From positions 4,898,001 to 4,962,000 of the forward strand of contig NZ_CP160402.1 in the NCBI RefSeq assembly GCF_040730185.1: a stretch of 64,000 nt of DNA. The letters run 5' to 3'. Made by a program: the position numbers and the translations under genes. The notes below the pieces were generated by a model, which had not been told where the DNA came from, did not search any database, and saw nothing but the letters and a program-made list of their open reading frames with translations. Of the stretch, positions 27,120 to 36,866 are shown one piece after another. The DNA is from Streptomyces sp. Je 1-332. GTDB lineage: Bacteria > Actinomycetota > Actinomycetes > Streptomycetales > Streptomycetaceae. How positions within the stretch are numbered: position 1 is the first letter of the stretch; each line of letters begins with the position of its first letter.

Positions 27120-28649
27120 ATGACAGGAATGGAAGGCAAACGGGACGTGTCCGCACAACAGACCATCCACGTGGGCGGAGAGTGGCGCGACGCCCTCTCC
27201 GGCGCCACACGCGAGATCCTCGACCCGGCTGATGCCAAGCCGTTCGCACTGATCGCCGAGGGCGGCACCGACGACACCGACGCGGCCATCGCCGCCGCCC
27301 GCGAGGCCTTCGACAACGGACCGTGGCCGGCCACGCCCGTCGCCGAACGGGCCGCGCTGCTGCGCCGCGTGGCCGACCTCCTCGTACGCGACCGCGAGAA
27401 GATCGGGCTCCTGGAGAGCCGCGACGCGGGCAAGACCGTCGAGGAGGGCCGCGTCGACGTCGACTGCGTCGCCGACGCCTTCCGCTACTTCGCCGACCTG
27501 GTGATCGGCGAGGGCGCGGGCCGCGTGGTCGACGCCGGCTCCGACGACATCCACAGCGTCGTCGTGCACGAGCCCGTCGGTGTCTGCACGATGATCACCC
27601 CGTGGAACTACCCGCTCCTCCAGGCCAGCTGGAAGATCGCCCCCGCGCTCGCCGCGGGCAACACCTTCGTCATCAAGCCGAGTGAGGTCACTCCGCTGAC
27701 GACGGTCGCGCTGATCGAGCTGCTCGTCGAGGCGGGCCTCCCGGCCGGCGTCGCCAACATCGTGACCGGGCCCGGCCACACCGTCGGCGCGCGCCTGTCC
27801 GACCACCCCGACGTCGACCTGGTCTCCTTCACCGGCGGCCTCGTCTCCGGCACCAAGGTCGCCCAGGCCGCCGCCCTCGGCGTCAAGAAGGTCGCCCTCG
27901 AACTCGGCGGCAAGAACCCGAACGTCGTCTTCGCCGACGCCTGCGCCACCGAAGAAGGCTTCGACACCGCCGTCGACCAGGCGCTGAACGCCGCCTTCAT
28001 CCACAGCGGGCAGGTCTGCTCCGCCGGCGGCCGCCTCATCATCGAGGAGTCGGTGCGCGAGCGCTTCGTCGCCGAACTCGCCCGCCGCGCGAGCCGCATC
28101 AAGCTCGGCCGCGGCACCGAGGACGGCGTCGAGTGCGGCCCGCTCGTCTCGCAGCAGCAGCGCGAGAAGACCGAGTCGTACGTCGCCTCCGCACTGGAGG
28201 AAGGCGCGGTCCTGCGCACCGGCGGCAAGCGCCCCGAGCCCAGCGAAGTACGCCCCGCGACCGGCTACTTCTACGAGCCGACCGTCCTCGACCAGTGCCA
28301 CCGCGAGATGCGCGTCGTGCGCGAAGAGGTCTTCGGCCCGGTCCTGACCGTCGAGACCTTCCGCACCGAGGACGAGGCCGTCGCGCTCGCCAACGACACC
28401 GAGTACGGCCTCGCGGGCGCCGTGTGGACCAACGACGCGGGCCTCGGCCGCCGCATGGCCCGGCGCCTGCGCCACGGGACGGTCTGGATCAACGACTTCC
28501 ACCCCTACCTTCCGCAGGCGGAGTGGGGCGGCTTCGGCAAGAGCGGCGTCGGGCGCGAGCTCGGACCCGCCGGGCTCGCCGAGTACCGCGAGTCCAAGCA
28601 CATCTACCAGAACCTCGCTCCGCGGCCGGTCCGCTGGTTCGCGGGCTGA
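27120..28649 (+). CDS. betB: Betaine-aldehyde dehydrogenase
   Basis: The 509-residue aldehyde dehydrogenase has the catalytic Cys in FIHSGQVCSAGG (C300) and the general-base Glu in ALELGGKNP (E261), with the NAD-binding WNYPLLQASWKIAPALAAGN near 160. The next gene is a choline-type GMC dehydrogenase and then a betaine transporter, so glycine betaine aldehyde is the likely substrate. Alternative starts are ATG 27129 and GTG 27147; no strong ribosome site decides between them. The product would be the osmoprotectant glycine betaine. Confidence 0.9.
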   Translation: MTGMEGKRDVSAQQTIHVGGEWRDALSGATREILDPADAKPFALIAEGGTDDTDAAIAAAREAFDNGPWPATPVAERAALLRRVADLLVRDREKIGLLESRDAGKTVEEGRVDVDCVADAFRYFADLVIGEGAGRVVDAGSDDIHSVVVHEPVGVCTMITPWNYPLLQASWKIAPALAAGNTFVIKPSEVTPLTTVALIELLVEAGLPAGVANIVTGPGHTVGARLSDHPDVDLVSFTGGLVSGTKVAQAAALGVKKVALELGGKNPNVVFADACATEEGFDTAVDQALNAAFIHSGQVCSAGGRLIIEESVRERFVAELARRASRIKLGRGTEDGVECGPLVSQQQREKTESYVASALEEGAVLRTGGKRPEPSEVRPATGYFYEPTVLDQCHREMRVVREEVFGPVLTVETFRTEDEAVALANDTEYGLAGAVWTNDAGLGRRMARRLRHGTVWINDFHPYLPQAEWGGFGKSGVGRELGPAGLAEYRESKHIYQNLAPRPVRWFAG

Positions 28650-28787
28650 GGCCCGAAGCACTCAGGCGTGCGCGGGGGCGGCAGTCCCGCCCCCGCGCAC
28701 GTATCTGTATCCGCACGTCCGAGCACCCCCCGCTCTATACGCGCAAGCACCTTGGCACCACACCTCGCAGGAAGAGGAGCAGCACGC

Positions 28788-30332
28788 ATGGCTGAGACCA
28801 CTGAGTACGACTACGTCATCGTCGGTGGCGGAACCGCAGGGTCGGTGATCGCGTCCCGGCTCACCGAGGACCCGGGCGTCACCGTCGCCGTCATCGAGGG
28901 CGGCCCCAGCGACATCGACCGCGAGGACGTCCTCACGCTGCGCCGCTGGCTCGGCCTGCTCGGCGGCGACCTCGACTACGGCTACACGACCACCGAGCAG
29001 CCGCGCGGCAACTCGCACATCCTGCACAGCCGCGCCAAGGTCCTCGGCGGCTGCTCGTCGCACAACACCCTGATCTCCTTCAAGCCGCTGCCCTCCGACT
29101 GGGACGAGTGGGAAGAGGCCGGCGCGACCGGCTGGGGCGCCAAGGCGATGGACCCCTTCTTCGGCAAGCTGCGCAACAACATCGTGCGCGTCGCCAAGAA
29201 GGACCAGAACCAGATCGCCACCGACTGGGTCGAGGCGACGAAGAGCGCGCTCGGCGTCCCCGAGGTCGTCGGCTTCAACGACAAGCCCTTCGACGAGGGC
29301 GTCGGCTTCTTCGACCTGTCGTACCACCCGGAGAACAACAAGCGCTCCTCCGCGTCCGTCGCCTACCTCCACCCCCACATGGAGGCCGGCGACCGCCCGA
29401 ACCTCCATCTGTTCCTGGAGACCTGGGCCACCAGGCTGGAGCTGGCGGGCAAGACCGCGCGCGGCGTCCACATCCGTACGAAGGACGGCGCCGAACAGCT
29501 GCTCACCGCCCGCCGCGAGGTCCTGGTCTGCGCGGGCGCCGTCGACACGCCCCGGCTGCTCATGCACTCCGGCATCGGCCCGGCGAAGGACCTCGAAGCC
29601 CTCGGCATCCCGGTCGTGCACGACCTGCCGGGCGTCGGCGAGAACCTCCTGGACCACCCCGAGTCGGTCATCGTCTGGGAGACCAACGGGCCGCTGCCCG
29701 GCAACTCCGCGATGGACTCCGACGCGGGCCTCTTCGTGAAGCGGGACCCGGAGCACAAGGGCCCCGACCTGATGTTCCACTTCTACCAGATTCCGTTCAC
29801 GGACAACCCGGAGCGCCTGGGCTACGAACGCCCGGAGCACGGCGTGTCGATGACGCCGAACATCCCCAAGTCCCGTGCGCGCGGCCGCGTCTACCTGACG
29901 TCGGCCGACCCCGAGGTGAAGCCCGCCCTCGACTTCAAGTACTTCGAGTACGACGAGAACGGCGTCGACTACGACGGTCAGACCCTCGTCGACGGCATCA
30001 AGCTGGCCCGTAAGGTCGCGCAGGCCGAGCCCTTCGCCAAGTGGCTCAAGCGCGAGGTCTTCCCCGGTCCCGATGTCACCGACGACGCCGAGATCAGCGA
30101 ACTCGTGCGCAAGGCCGCGCACACCGTCTACCACCCGGCGGGAACCTGCCGCATGGGTGCCACCACCGACGAACTCGCCGTGGTGGACCCGGAGTTGAAG
30201 ATCCGGGGACTCGAAGGAATCCGTATCGCGGACGCATCCGTCTTCCCGACGATGCCCGCCGTGAACCCGATGATCGGAGTGCTCATGGTCGGGGAGAAGT
30301 GTGCCGAGATGCTGGGTGGTGACGGCCGATGA
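28788..30332 (+). CDS. betA: GMC oxidoreductase, choline dehydrogenase-like
   Basis: The 514-residue flavoprotein starts at the ATG at 28788 behind GGAAGAGGAG. The FAD-binding motif [16 protein letters not shown] lies at about 10-25, the GMC signature 1 region [14 protein letters not shown] near 80-93, and the C-terminal active-site region has [13 protein letters not shown] and [17 protein letters not shown]. It oxidises alcohols such as choline to the aldehyde and so supplies the BetB neighbour. The next gene starts inside its stop codon (ATGA), so they share one operon. Substrate choice is inferred from context. Confidence 0.88.
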   Translation: MAETTEYDYVIVGGGTAGSVIASRLTEDPGVTVAVIEGGPSDIDREDVLTLRRWLGLLGGDLDYGYTTTEQPRGNSHILHSRAKVLGGCSSHNTLISFKPLPSDWDEWEEAGATGWGAKAMDPFFGKLRNNIVRVAKKDQNQIATDWVEATKSALGVPEVVGFNDKPFDEGVGFFDLSYHPENNKRSSASVAYLHPHMEAGDRPNLHLFLETWATRLELAGKTARGVHIRTKDGAEQLLTARREVLVCAGAVDTPRLLMHSGIGPAKDLEALGIPVVHDLPGVGENLLDHPESVIVWETNGPLPGNSAMDSDAGLFVKRDPEHKGPDLMFHFYQIPFTDNPERLGYERPEHGVSMTPNIPKSRARGRVYLTSADPEVKPALDFKYFEYDENGVDYDGQTLVDGIKLARKVAQAEPFAKWLKREVFPGPDVTDDAEISELVRKAAHTVYHPAGTCRMGATTDELAVVDPELKIRGLEGIRIADASVFPTMPAVNPMIGVLMVGEKCAEMLGGDGR

Positions 30333-31462
30333 GCGAGGCCTTGGTGAAAACAACGGAAGACACGACACCGCAGTCCGCGGACGGACCCGTCTTCGCCGTC
30401 GAGAACCTCTGGAAGGTCTTCGGCCCGAAGGCGGACCGAATACCGGGCGACACGTCCGTCCATGACCTCACCCCCGCCGAACTGCGCGAGCAGACCGGCT
30501 GCACCGCCGCCGTGCGCGATGTGTCCTTCGAGGTCAAGAAGGGCGAGGTCTTCGTCGTCATGGGCCTCTCGGGCTCCGGCAAGTCGACGCTCGTACGCTG
30601 CCTCACCCGGCTCATCGAGCCGACGTCGGGGTCCATCGCGATCGACGGCGAGGACGTACTCGGCATGGACAAGGCGCGCCTTCGCGAACTGCGCAGGCAC
30701 CGCGCCGCCATGGTCTTCCAGCACTTCGGCCTCCTCCCGCACCGCACCGTCCTCGACAACGTCGCGTACGGCCTGGAGATCCAGGGCGTCGGCAAGGCCG
30801 AGCGCCGCGCCAAGGCACTCGAAGTCGTCGCCAAGGTCGGCCTCGAAGGCCTTGAGCAGCGCAAGCCCGGACAGCTCTCCGGCGGCCAGCAGCAGCGCGT
30901 CGGCCTGGCCCGCGCCCTCGCCGTCGACCCCGAGGTCCTGCTCTTCGACGAGCCGTTCAGCGCCCTCGACCCGCTCATCCGCCGCGACATGCAGGAAGAA
31001 GTCATCCGCCTGCACCGCGAGGAGGGCCGCACGATGGTCTTCATCACCCACGACCTCAGCGAGGCCCTGCGCCTGGGCGACCGCATCGCGCTGATGCGCG
31101 ACGGCCGCATCGTGCAGCTCGGCACGCCCGAGGAGATCGTCGGCTCCCCGGCCGACGACTACGTACGCGACTTCGTACGGGACGTGGCGCGCGCCGACGT
31201 GATGAGCGTGCGCACCGCCATGCGTCCCGCCGACGCCGACGAGCAGGACCGCGGCCCGGCGCTCGCGCCGGACGCCAAGGTCGCCGACGCCATCGAGGCC
31301 GTCGCCAAGTCCGGCTTCCCGGTGCGTGTGATGGACGGCCCGCGCTGCCTGGGCGTCGTCGACCACGAGGCGCTGCTCGGCGTCGTCGCGGGCGTGGCTC
31401 CCGTGACGCCGGCGCAGAAGCCCGACAAGGGGCGCTCCGATACCGGCGAGGTGGTCGCCTGA
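30329..31462 (+). CDS. Glycine betaine/proline ABC transporter ATP-binding protein
   Basis: The 377-residue ATPase has Walker [10 protein letters not shown] (79-87), signature [15 protein letters not shown] and Walker [14 protein letters not shown], followed by the switch His in [10 protein letters not shown]. The extended N-terminus ([11 protein letters not shown]) before the ABC core and a C-terminal CBS-like region (about 280-360) are typical of OpuAA/ProV, which sense ionic strength through that region. ATGA overlap joins it to the GMC gene and a 1-bp overlap to the permease. Confidence 0.93.
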   Translation: MSEALVKTTEDTTPQSADGPVFAVENLWKVFGPKADRIPGDTSVHDLTPAELREQTGCTAAVRDVSFEVKKGEVFVVMGLSGSGKSTLVRCLTRLIEPTSGSIAIDGEDVLGMDKARLRELRRHRAAMVFQHFGLLPHRTVLDNVAYGLEIQGVGKAERRAKALEVVAKVGLEGLEQRKPGQLSGGQQQRVGLARALAVDPEVLLFDEPFSALDPLIRRDMQEEVIRLHREEGRTMVFITHDLSEALRLGDRIALMRDGRIVQLGTPEEIVGSPADDYVRDFVRDVARADVMSVRTAMRPADADEQDRGPALAPDAKVADAIEAVAKSGFPVRVMDGPRCLGVVDHEALLGVVAGVAPVTPAQKPDKGRSDTGEVVA

Positions 31463-33438
31463 TGGCCACCGCCACCGCTTCGACTCCCGTACGCGACTCG
31501 GGAATCGGCGCGCTCCTGCGCCACCGTGCCGTCGGCAAGCTGCTGTTGCTCGCGGTCGCCGCGGCGATCCTCATCCCCATCGTCAACGCCAAGTGGGCGT
31601 CCGGCGCCTGGCCCGGCGCGCTCACCGTCGACCTGACGGAGCCGCTCGGCAAGACCACTGACTGGATCATCGACAACCGCGACAGCCACCCGCTGTTCGT
31701 CTACGTCCTCGGCAACATCTCCAACGGCATCGTGCTCTCCATCCGCGGCGTCTACCTGGTGCTGCTCGCGGCCGGCTGGGCCGGAGTGACCGTGGGCGCA
31801 GCCCTCGTCGCCTGGCGGGTCGCGGGCGTGCGGCTCGCGGTCCTCGCCGCTGCCTCGTTCGGCCTGTGCGGACTGCTCGGCATGTGGGTGCCGACGATGC
31901 AGACGCTGTCCCTGATGATCGTGGCCGTACTCGTCTCCGTCGTCCTCGGCATGCTGCTCGGCCTCGCCGGCGGTCTCAACGACCGGGTCTTCCGCATCCT
32001 GCGGCCGGTCCTCGACACCATGCAGGTGCTCCCGGCCTTCTCGTATCTGCTGCCCGTCGCCCTGGTCTTCGGCATCGGCGTGCCCGCCGCGGTCATCGCG
32101 ACCGTCGTGTACGCGGCTCCGCCGATGGCCCGGCTCACCGCGCTCGGCCTGCGCGGCGCCGACGGCGGCGTGATGGAGGCGGTGACGTCGCTCGGCACCA
32201 CCGCACGTCAGCGTCTGCTCTCCGCGCGCCTCCCGCTGGCCCGCAAGGAACTCCTTCTCGGCCTCAACCAGACGATCATGATGGCGCTCGGCATGGCCGT
32301 CATCGCGTCGATGATCGGCGGCGCCGGTCTCGGTGACCGCGTCTACCAGGCCCTCGGCTCGGTGGACGTCGGAGCCGCGCTCGCGGCCGGCATCCCGATC
32401 GTGCTGCTTGCCGTGGTCCTGGACCGCGTGACGGGCGCCGCGGGGGAGCGGCTCGGCGCCAACGCCCAGGACGACTCGCCGCTGCGGGGCGGAGGCGGCT
32501 GGGCCGTGGCGGCGGCGGCCACCGTCGTGGCCGCGCTCGCCGCGCGCTTCGCGGACCGCCTGGAGTGGCCCGAGAGCTGGATCGTGAACATCGCCGAGCC
32601 GGTGAACACCGCCAAGGAGTGGATGGTCGACCACATCTACACCGGTGTGCCCGTCGTCGGCGGCACAGCCGACTGGGCCGCGCGCTTCACCACCTGGGTC
32701 CTCGACCCGATCCGTGACGGTCTGCAGGGCATGCCCTGGTGGTCGGTGCTCCTCGTCATCGCGGCTCTCGCCTGGCTGATCGGCACCTGGCAGACCGCGC
32801 TGACCGCGGTCCTCGCCATGGCGGCGACCGGCGTACTGGGCGTGTGGAAGCCTTCGTTGGACACGCTCGCGCAGGTCCTTGCGGCCGTCGCCGTCACCGT
32901 GGTCCTGGGCTTCGCGATCGGCGTCGCCGCGGCGCGCAGTCCACGGCTGGAGAAGATCCTGCGGCCCGTGCTCGACGTCTTCCAGACGATGCCGCAGTTC
33001 GTGTACCTGATCCCGGTCGTGGCCCTCTTCGGCATCGGCCGCGCCCCCGCGGTCGCCGCGGCCATCGTGTACGCGCTGCCCGCCGTCATCCGCATCACCA
33101 CGCAGGGGCTGCGCCAGGTCGACGCCGCCGCCATGGAGTCGTCCCACTCCCTCGGCGCCACCAGCTGGCAGCAACTGCGCCAGGTCCAGCTCCCGCTGGC
33201 CCGCCCGGCGCTCCTGCTCGCCGTCAACCAGGCGGTCGTCCTGATCCTCGCCGTCGTCGTCATCGGCGGTCTGGTGGGCGGTGGCGCACTCGGTTACGAA
33301 GCGGTGTTCGGCCTCGCGCAGGGCGACCTGGCCACGGGCCTCGTGGCCGGAACGGCGATCGTGTGCCTCGGGCTCATGCTCGACCGGGTCACGCAGCCGA
33401 CGACACGCCGGGAACGCGGCACGAAGAAGGGTGCGTGA
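31462..33438 (+). CDS. Betaine ABC transporter permease with two fused permease domains
   Basis: The 658-residue protein contains two ProW-like membrane domains in one chain. Domain one (about 90-320) has the EAA-loop sequence EAVTSLGTTARQRLLSARLPLARKEL; domain two (about 410-650) repeats it as ESSHSLGATSWQQLRQVQLPLARPAL. Both have PVLD...QTMPQF/QVLPAFSYLIPV motifs. ProW/OpuAB proteins are usually about half this length and work as homodimers, so the fusion supplies both halves. It lies in the choline/betaine operon and is followed 1 bp later by its binding protein gene. Confidence 0.92.
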   Translation: MATATASTPVRDSGIGALLRHRAVGKLLLLAVAAAILIPIVNAKWASGAWPGALTVDLTEPLGKTTDWIIDNRDSHPLFVYVLGNISNGIVLSIRGVYLVLLAAGWAGVTVGAALVAWRVAGVRLAVLAAASFGLCGLLGMWVPTMQTLSLMIVAVLVSVVLGMLLGLAGGLNDRVFRILRPVLDTMQVLPAFSYLLPVALVFGIGVPAAVIATVVYAAPPMARLTALGLRGADGGVMEAVTSLGTTARQRLLSARLPLARKELLLGLNQTIMMALGMAVIASMIGGAGLGDRVYQALGSVDVGAALAAGIPIVLLAVVLDRVTGAAGERLGANAQDDSPLRGGGGWAVAAAATVVAALAARFADRLEWPESWIVNIAEPVNTAKEWMVDHIYTGVPVVGGTADWAARFTTWVLDPIRDGLQGMPWWSVLLVIAALAWLIGTWQTALTAVLAMAATGVLGVWKPSLDTLAQVLAAVAVTVVLGFAIGVAAARSPRLEKILRPVLDVFQTMPQFVYLIPVVALFGIGRAPAVAAAIVYALPAVIRITTQGLRQVDAAAMESSHSLGATSWQQLRQVQLPLARPALLLAVNQAVVLILAVVVIGGLVGGGALGYEAVFGLAQGDLATGLVAGTAIVCLGLMLDRVTQPTTRRERGTKKGA

Positions 33439-33439
33439 C

Positions 33440-34420
33440 ATGCGAGTACGTACGCGTGTGATGCGTGTGATGCGTGTGACGAGTGCGGCGACGGCGGGCT
33501 GTGCCCTCCTCGCCCTCTCGGGCTGCGCCTCCGACATGACCAAGCAGGCGTCCCCGTACGCCAACGCCGAGGGCGCCAAGACCGTGACGCTGTCCGTCCA
33601 GTCCTGGGTCGGCGCGCAGGCGGACGTGGCCGTCGCCGAGTACCTGCTCAAGCACGAGCTCGGCTACCGGGTCGACAAGGTCCAGATCGACGAGGTCCCC
33701 GCCTGGGACGCGCTCAGCCAGGGCCGTGTCGACGCGATCATGGAGGACTGGGGCCACCCGGACCAGGAGCAGCGCTACATCAAGGACAAGAAGACGATCG
33801 TCCCCGGCGGCGATGTGGGGGTCACCGGGCACATCGGGTGGTACGTCCCGACGTACTTCGCGAAGAAGCACCCGGACGTCACCGACTGGAAGAACCTCAA
33901 CAAGTACGCGAAGGACTTCCGCACCTCCGAGAGCGGCAGCAAGGGCCAGCTCATGGACGGCTCCCCGTCGTACGTCACGAACGACAAGGCCCTGGTGAAG
34001 AACCTCGGTCTGGACTACGAGGTCGTCTTCGCGGGTTCCGAGGCGGCGCAGATCACGCAGATCGAGCAGTTCGCCAAGCAGAAGAAGCCGTTCCTGTCGT
34101 ACTGGTACAAGCCGCAGTGGCTGTTCGAGAAGGTGCCGATGACGGAGGTGAAGCTGCCCGAGTACAAGGAGGGCTGCGACGCCGACCCCGCCAAGATCAA
34201 GTGCGCCTACCCGCACACGCCCCTGCAGAAGTACTTCAACGCCGACTTCGCCAAGAAGGGCGGCGACGCGGCGGAGTTCCTGAAGAACTTCAAGTGGTCG
34301 GAGGAGGACCAGAACGAGGTCTCGCTGATGATCGCGGACAAGAAGATGGCGCCGGAGGACGCGGCGAAGGCTTGGGTCGCCGACCATGAGTCGAAGTGGC
34401 GGGGCTGGCTGCCCGAGTAA
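33440..34420 (+). CDS. Betaine ABC transporter substrate-binding lipoprotein
   Basis: The 326-residue protein has a lipoprotein signal with lipobox LSGC (Cys near residue 28). The mature part is an OpuAC-like glycine betaine binding fold (TLSVQSWVGAQADVAVAEYLL, DAIMEDWGHPDQEQ, GWYVPTYFAKKHPDV, SYWYKPQWLFEKV). Aromatic residues W and Y of the betaine cage are plausible at those places. It ends the five-gene operon; a 20-bp hairpin follows directly. Confidence 0.93.
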   Translation: MRVRTRVMRVMRVTSAATAGCALLALSGCASDMTKQASPYANAEGAKTVTLSVQSWVGAQADVAVAEYLLKHELGYRVDKVQIDEVPAWDALSQGRVDAIMEDWGHPDQEQRYIKDKKTIVPGGDVGVTGHIGWYVPTYFAKKHPDVTDWKNLNKYAKDFRTSESGSKGQLMDGSPSYVTNDKALVKNLGLDYEVVFAGSEAAQITQIEQFAKQKKPFLSYWYKPQWLFEKVPMTEVKLPEYKEGCDADPAKIKCAYPHTPLQKYFNADFAKKGGDAAEFLKNFKWSEEDQNEVSLMIADKKMAPEDAAKAWVADHESKWRGWLPE

Positions 34421-34427
34421 CCACCAG

Positions 34428-34474
34428 GCACCGGTGCCGGGACCCCGTGTCTGCCGGGGGCCCGGCACCGGTGC
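34428..34474 (+). terminator. Hairpin terminator of the betaine operon
   Basis: Arms 34428-34447 and 34455-34474 form a 20-bp stem with one mismatch around GCACCGGTGCCGGG and a 7-base loop. It also lies at the stop of the convergent MazF gene and may serve both strands. Confidence 0.85.
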
Positions 34475-34475
34475 G

Positions 34476-34793
34476 TCACATGCCGAGGTAGTGGCTGAGC
34501 GCGTGCTCGACCTCAGCCATCTCATGCCGGTCGAGGTAGTGCACGGGGTCGCCGTGGATGTACGTGACGTCGACAGAGCGGATCTGGTCGACAAGCAGTC
34601 GTGTCAGGGTGCCGGCGATCTCCAGTTCCGGACGGAAGACCGCAGCCTGTGCGCTGGTGGATGTCGGGATGACCGTCGCGACGTTCCACGGCATGGAAGT
34701 GGGGCTGAGCACGAGCCCGTACCGTCGCCCACGCTGCTCGTGCCCGCGCTTGGCATCGCCGAGGTCGACCCGGTAGACGGCTCCCCGGATCAC
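34476..34793 (-). CDS. MazF/PemK-family endoribonuclease toxin
   Basis: The 105-residue protein begins [30 protein letters not shown], a MazF/PemK start with the RGxV and GxE segments, and contains [17 protein letters not shown] and [12 protein letters not shown] of the same fold. It should cleave RNA unless bound by the antitoxin. The GTG start at 34793 overlaps the stop of the upstream ribbon-helix-helix antitoxin by 4 bp, the usual antitoxin-first order. Sequence conservation of the family is loose and activity cannot be judged. Confidence 0.85.
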   Translation of the reverse strand: MIRGAVYRVDLGDAKRGHEQRGRRYGLVLSPTSMPWNVATVIPTSTSAQAAVFRPELEIAGTLTRLLVDQIRSVDVTYIHGDPVHYLDRHEMAEVEHALSHYLGM

Positions 34794-34990
34794 CAGGCGT
34801 CAGGTTCCGTGGAGAGGTCCTCGTCCGCCAGGCGTTCCGCCGCCGCTCGTGCCTCGGTCATCCACTCCTCGCGTTCGAGGAGACGCAGGGCGCGGCGGAT
34901 GACGTCGCTCGTGCTGTCGCCGCCTCGCATGGCGGCTTTGATGATGCGCTCGTCCGCCTCTGTGGGCCTGAACCCTATGGTGCTCGCCAT
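34790..34990 (-). CDS. Ribbon-helix-helix antitoxin
   Basis: The 66-residue protein (ATG at 34990) starts with [21 protein letters not shown], a short beta-strand plus helix typical of CopG/ribbon-helix-helix DNA-binding antitoxins, and has [17 protein letters not shown] as the second helix. The acidic Ala/Leu/Asp tail would wrap the toxin. It is translationally coupled to the MazF gene and should autorepress the pair. Confidence 0.85.
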   Translation of the reverse strand: MASTIGFRPTEADERIIKAAMRGGDSTSDVIRRALRLLEREEWMTEARAAAERLADEDLSTEPDAW

Positions 34991-35096
34991 GTAAGCCAGC
35001 GTAGCCCCGTGTCGAGCATCTGTGCAACGTTTGTTAAACGCGCGAGGGAGCGGACGCGCGGGCTCTCGGGCGGCGCATTCAACGGCGCCTCCACGG

Positions 35097-35846
35097 CTAC
35101 CCCAGCGCCGCGGCGATGGTCCGCAACGCCTTCGTCGCCCGGATCTGCAGGCCGGGGCCGAACGTGATCCGCGTGGCGCCGAGCTCGCCCAGCTCCCGGA
35201 GGGAGGGGCCGCCGGGCTTGGCCACCGCGTTGACCGGGCCCTCGACGCCCGCCCGCAGCGCCGGCAGCGCCTCCGGGGGCGCCATGATCGGGTAGACGCA
35301 GTCCGCGCCCGCCTCGACGTACAGCCGAGCCCGATCCACCGCCTGCCCGGGATCGACGGCGCCCCGGATGAACGTGTCCACGCGCGCGTTGAGGAACAGC
35401 CCCGGGCCCGCGACAGCACGTACTTCCGCCAAGAAGTCCGCCTGCTCGCGCGGGTCCTTGAGGGCGCCGCCCGCAGAATCCTCCAGGTTGCAGCCCACCG
35501 CGCCCGTCTCCAGGATCCGCTCCACCAGCTCCTTCGGCGGCAGCCCGTAGCCGTCCTCGATGTCCGCGGACACCGGCACGGCCCCGGCGACCGACCGCAC
35601 GATCCGGGCCACCGCCGCGAACATCTCGTCCGGCGGCACCTCCCCGTCCGCGTACCCGAGCGACGCCGCGATCCCCGCGCTCGGCGTCGCGAGCGCCGGG
35701 AATCCGGCGTCCACGAAGACCCCCGCGCTGGCCGCGTCCCACGGCCCGGGCAGGACCAGCGGGTCGCCGGGCGCCCGCCCGAGATGCAGCGCGCGGAATT
35801 CGTCCGCGAGGCCAACGGCGGGTACCTGCACGGCTCGTGCCGTCAC
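35097..35846 (-). CDS. Isocitrate lyase/PEP mutase family protein
   Basis: The 249-residue protein of the PEP-mutase/ICL superfamily has [21 protein letters not shown] near the N-terminus, metal-binding acidic residues in [10 protein letters not shown] (about 94-103) and GCNLEDSAG (about 117-125). NARVDTF follows. Family members cleave or rearrange C-C or P-C bonds of alpha-hydroxy or 3-carbon acids, for example methylisocitrate or oxaloacetate-type substrates. The GTG start at 35846 overlaps the stop of the upstream AhpD-like gene (GTGA). It is the last gene of the leftward three-gene operon. The true substrate is unknown. Confidence 0.85.
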   Translation of the reverse strand: MTARAVQVPAVGLADEFRALHLGRAPGDPLVLPGPWDAASAGVFVDAGFPALATPSAGIAASLGYADGEVPPDEMFAAVARIVRSVAGAVPVSADIEDGYGLPPKELVERILETGAVGCNLEDSAGGALKDPREQADFLAEVRAVAGPGLFLNARVDTFIRGAVDPGQAVDRARLYVEAGADCVYPIMAPPEALPALRAGVEGPVNAVAKPGGPSLRELGELGATRITFGPGLQIRATKALRTIAAALG

Positions 35847-36289
35847 GGCGCGTACCCTCCCGGCTCGATCCGGCGGCTGACCATCACCCGGTTCCAGCTG
35901 TTGATGACGGTGATCACCCCGATGAGATGGGCGAGTTCGGCCTCGTCGAAGTGTTTCGCCGCCGCCTCGTACGCCGCGTCGGGGACGAACCCGTCCGTGA
36001 GGACCGTGACCGCGTCGGTCAGCGCGAGCGCGGCCCGCTCCCGCTCGCTGTAGAGCTCACCCGCCTCCGCCCAGGCGTTGAGGAGAGCGATCCGCTTCGC
36101 CGTCTCGCCGTTCTGCACGGCGATGTCCACATGCATGTCCAGACAGAACGCGCACGCGTTGATCTGCGAGGCCCGCACCATCACGAGCTCGGCGAGCACA
36201 GGGTCGCCGAGCCCCTTCTTCGCCGCGGCGCTCAGCGCGGACAGCGCGCTGGTGACGCCCTTGTCGAGGTAGGTGGTCCGAGGGCTCAC
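35843..36289 (-). CDS. AhpD-like carboxymuconolactone decarboxylase family protein (first paralogue)
   Basis: The 148-residue protein (GTG at 36289) has the AhpD redox motif CAFCLDMH (C46, C49, H53), in which the Cys pair and His form the peroxidatic relay. The rest (ALTDAVTVLTDGFVPDAAY, AELAHLIGVITVINSWNR) is the all-helical CMD fold that usually forms trimers or hexamers. It overlaps the second paralogue upstream and the PEP-mutase-like gene downstream by 4 bp each. It and its neighbour are clearly duplicates (about half of residues identical). Confidence 0.9.
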   Translation of the reverse strand: MSPRTTYLDKGVTSALSALSAAAKKGLGDPVLAELVMVRASQINACAFCLDMHVDIAVQNGETAKRIALLNAWAEAGELYSERERAALALTDAVTVLTDGFVPDAAYEAAAKHFDEAELAHLIGVITVINSWNRVMVSRRIEPGGYAP

Positions 36290-36819
36290 TTGTGGCCTCC
36301 GGCCTTGGCTTCGGCCTTGTAGTGGCCCGGCACCTGACGCGTCGAGACGCCGAAGCGGTTCCACGCGTTGATCACCGTGATCGCGGCGATCAGCTGCGTC
36401 AGTTCCTGCTCGTCGAAGAGGGCCGCCGCCCTGTCGTACACCTCGTCCGGCACGAAGCCGTCCGTCAGGACGGTGATCGCCTCGGCCAGTTCGATCGCGG
36501 CGACCTCCTTGGCCGTGTAGAAGTGCTGCGACTCCTCCCACGCGCTGAGCTGGATGATCCGCTCCACGCTCTCGCCCGCGGCGAGCGCGTCCTTGCTGTG
36601 CATGTCGACGCAGAGCGCGCAGTGGTTGAGCTGCGAGGCGCGGATCTTCACGAGCTCCAGGATCACCGGGTCGACGCCCTTACGGGCCGCCGCGTCGAGC
36701 CGGATCATCGCCTTGAACACCTCGGGGGCCTGGGTGTGCCAGTCGAGGCGGGGCGTGTGCTCGTGGACGTACTCCTTGGTCTGCTGCGGCTGTCCGTGGG
36801 TGTTGTCGATCGTCGTCAT
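36286..36819 (-). CDS. AhpD-like carboxymuconolactone decarboxylase family protein (second paralogue)
   Basis: The 177-residue protein starts at the ATG at 36819 and has CALCVDMH (C67, C70, H74), the same relay as its neighbour. An N-terminal extension of about 25 residues (TIDNTHGQPQQTKEY) precedes the CMD fold. Its start is 48 bp from the start of the divergent MocR gene, so a MocR operator between them probably controls the operon. A GTG at 36849 is an alternative start but would lie on top of the palindromic operators. The role may be peroxide or alkylhydroperoxide defence; partner AhpC is not in the window. Confidence 0.9.
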   Translation of the reverse strand: MTTIDNTHGQPQQTKEYVHEHTPRLDWHTQAPEVFKAMIRLDAAARKGVDPVILELVKIRASQLNHCALCVDMHSKDALAAGESVERIIQLSAWEESQHFYTAKEVAAIELAEAITVLTDGFVPDEVYDRAAALFDEQELTQLIAAITVINAWNRFGVSTRQVPGHYKAEAKAGGHK

Positions 36820-36824
36820 GACGT

Positions 36825-36862
36825 CGACCGTACGGTCGCAGTAGCCCACGGGTATGGTCCAT
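36825..36862. promoter_or_regulatory. Two palindromes in the MocR/AhpD divergent region
   Basis: CGACCGTACGGTCG (36825-36838) is a perfect 14-bp palindrome, and ATGGTCCAT (36854-36862) is a 9-bp one. Both lie in the 47-bp gap between the two start codons, where a MocR regulator would bind. Confidence 0.55.
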
Positions 36863-36866
36863 TCCC

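Noticed and set aside
31159..33651. An 830-residue minus-strand frame over the permease gene
   Set aside because: It is antisense to a protein with two clear permease domains and translates to low-complexity Arg/Asp/Gly sequence.
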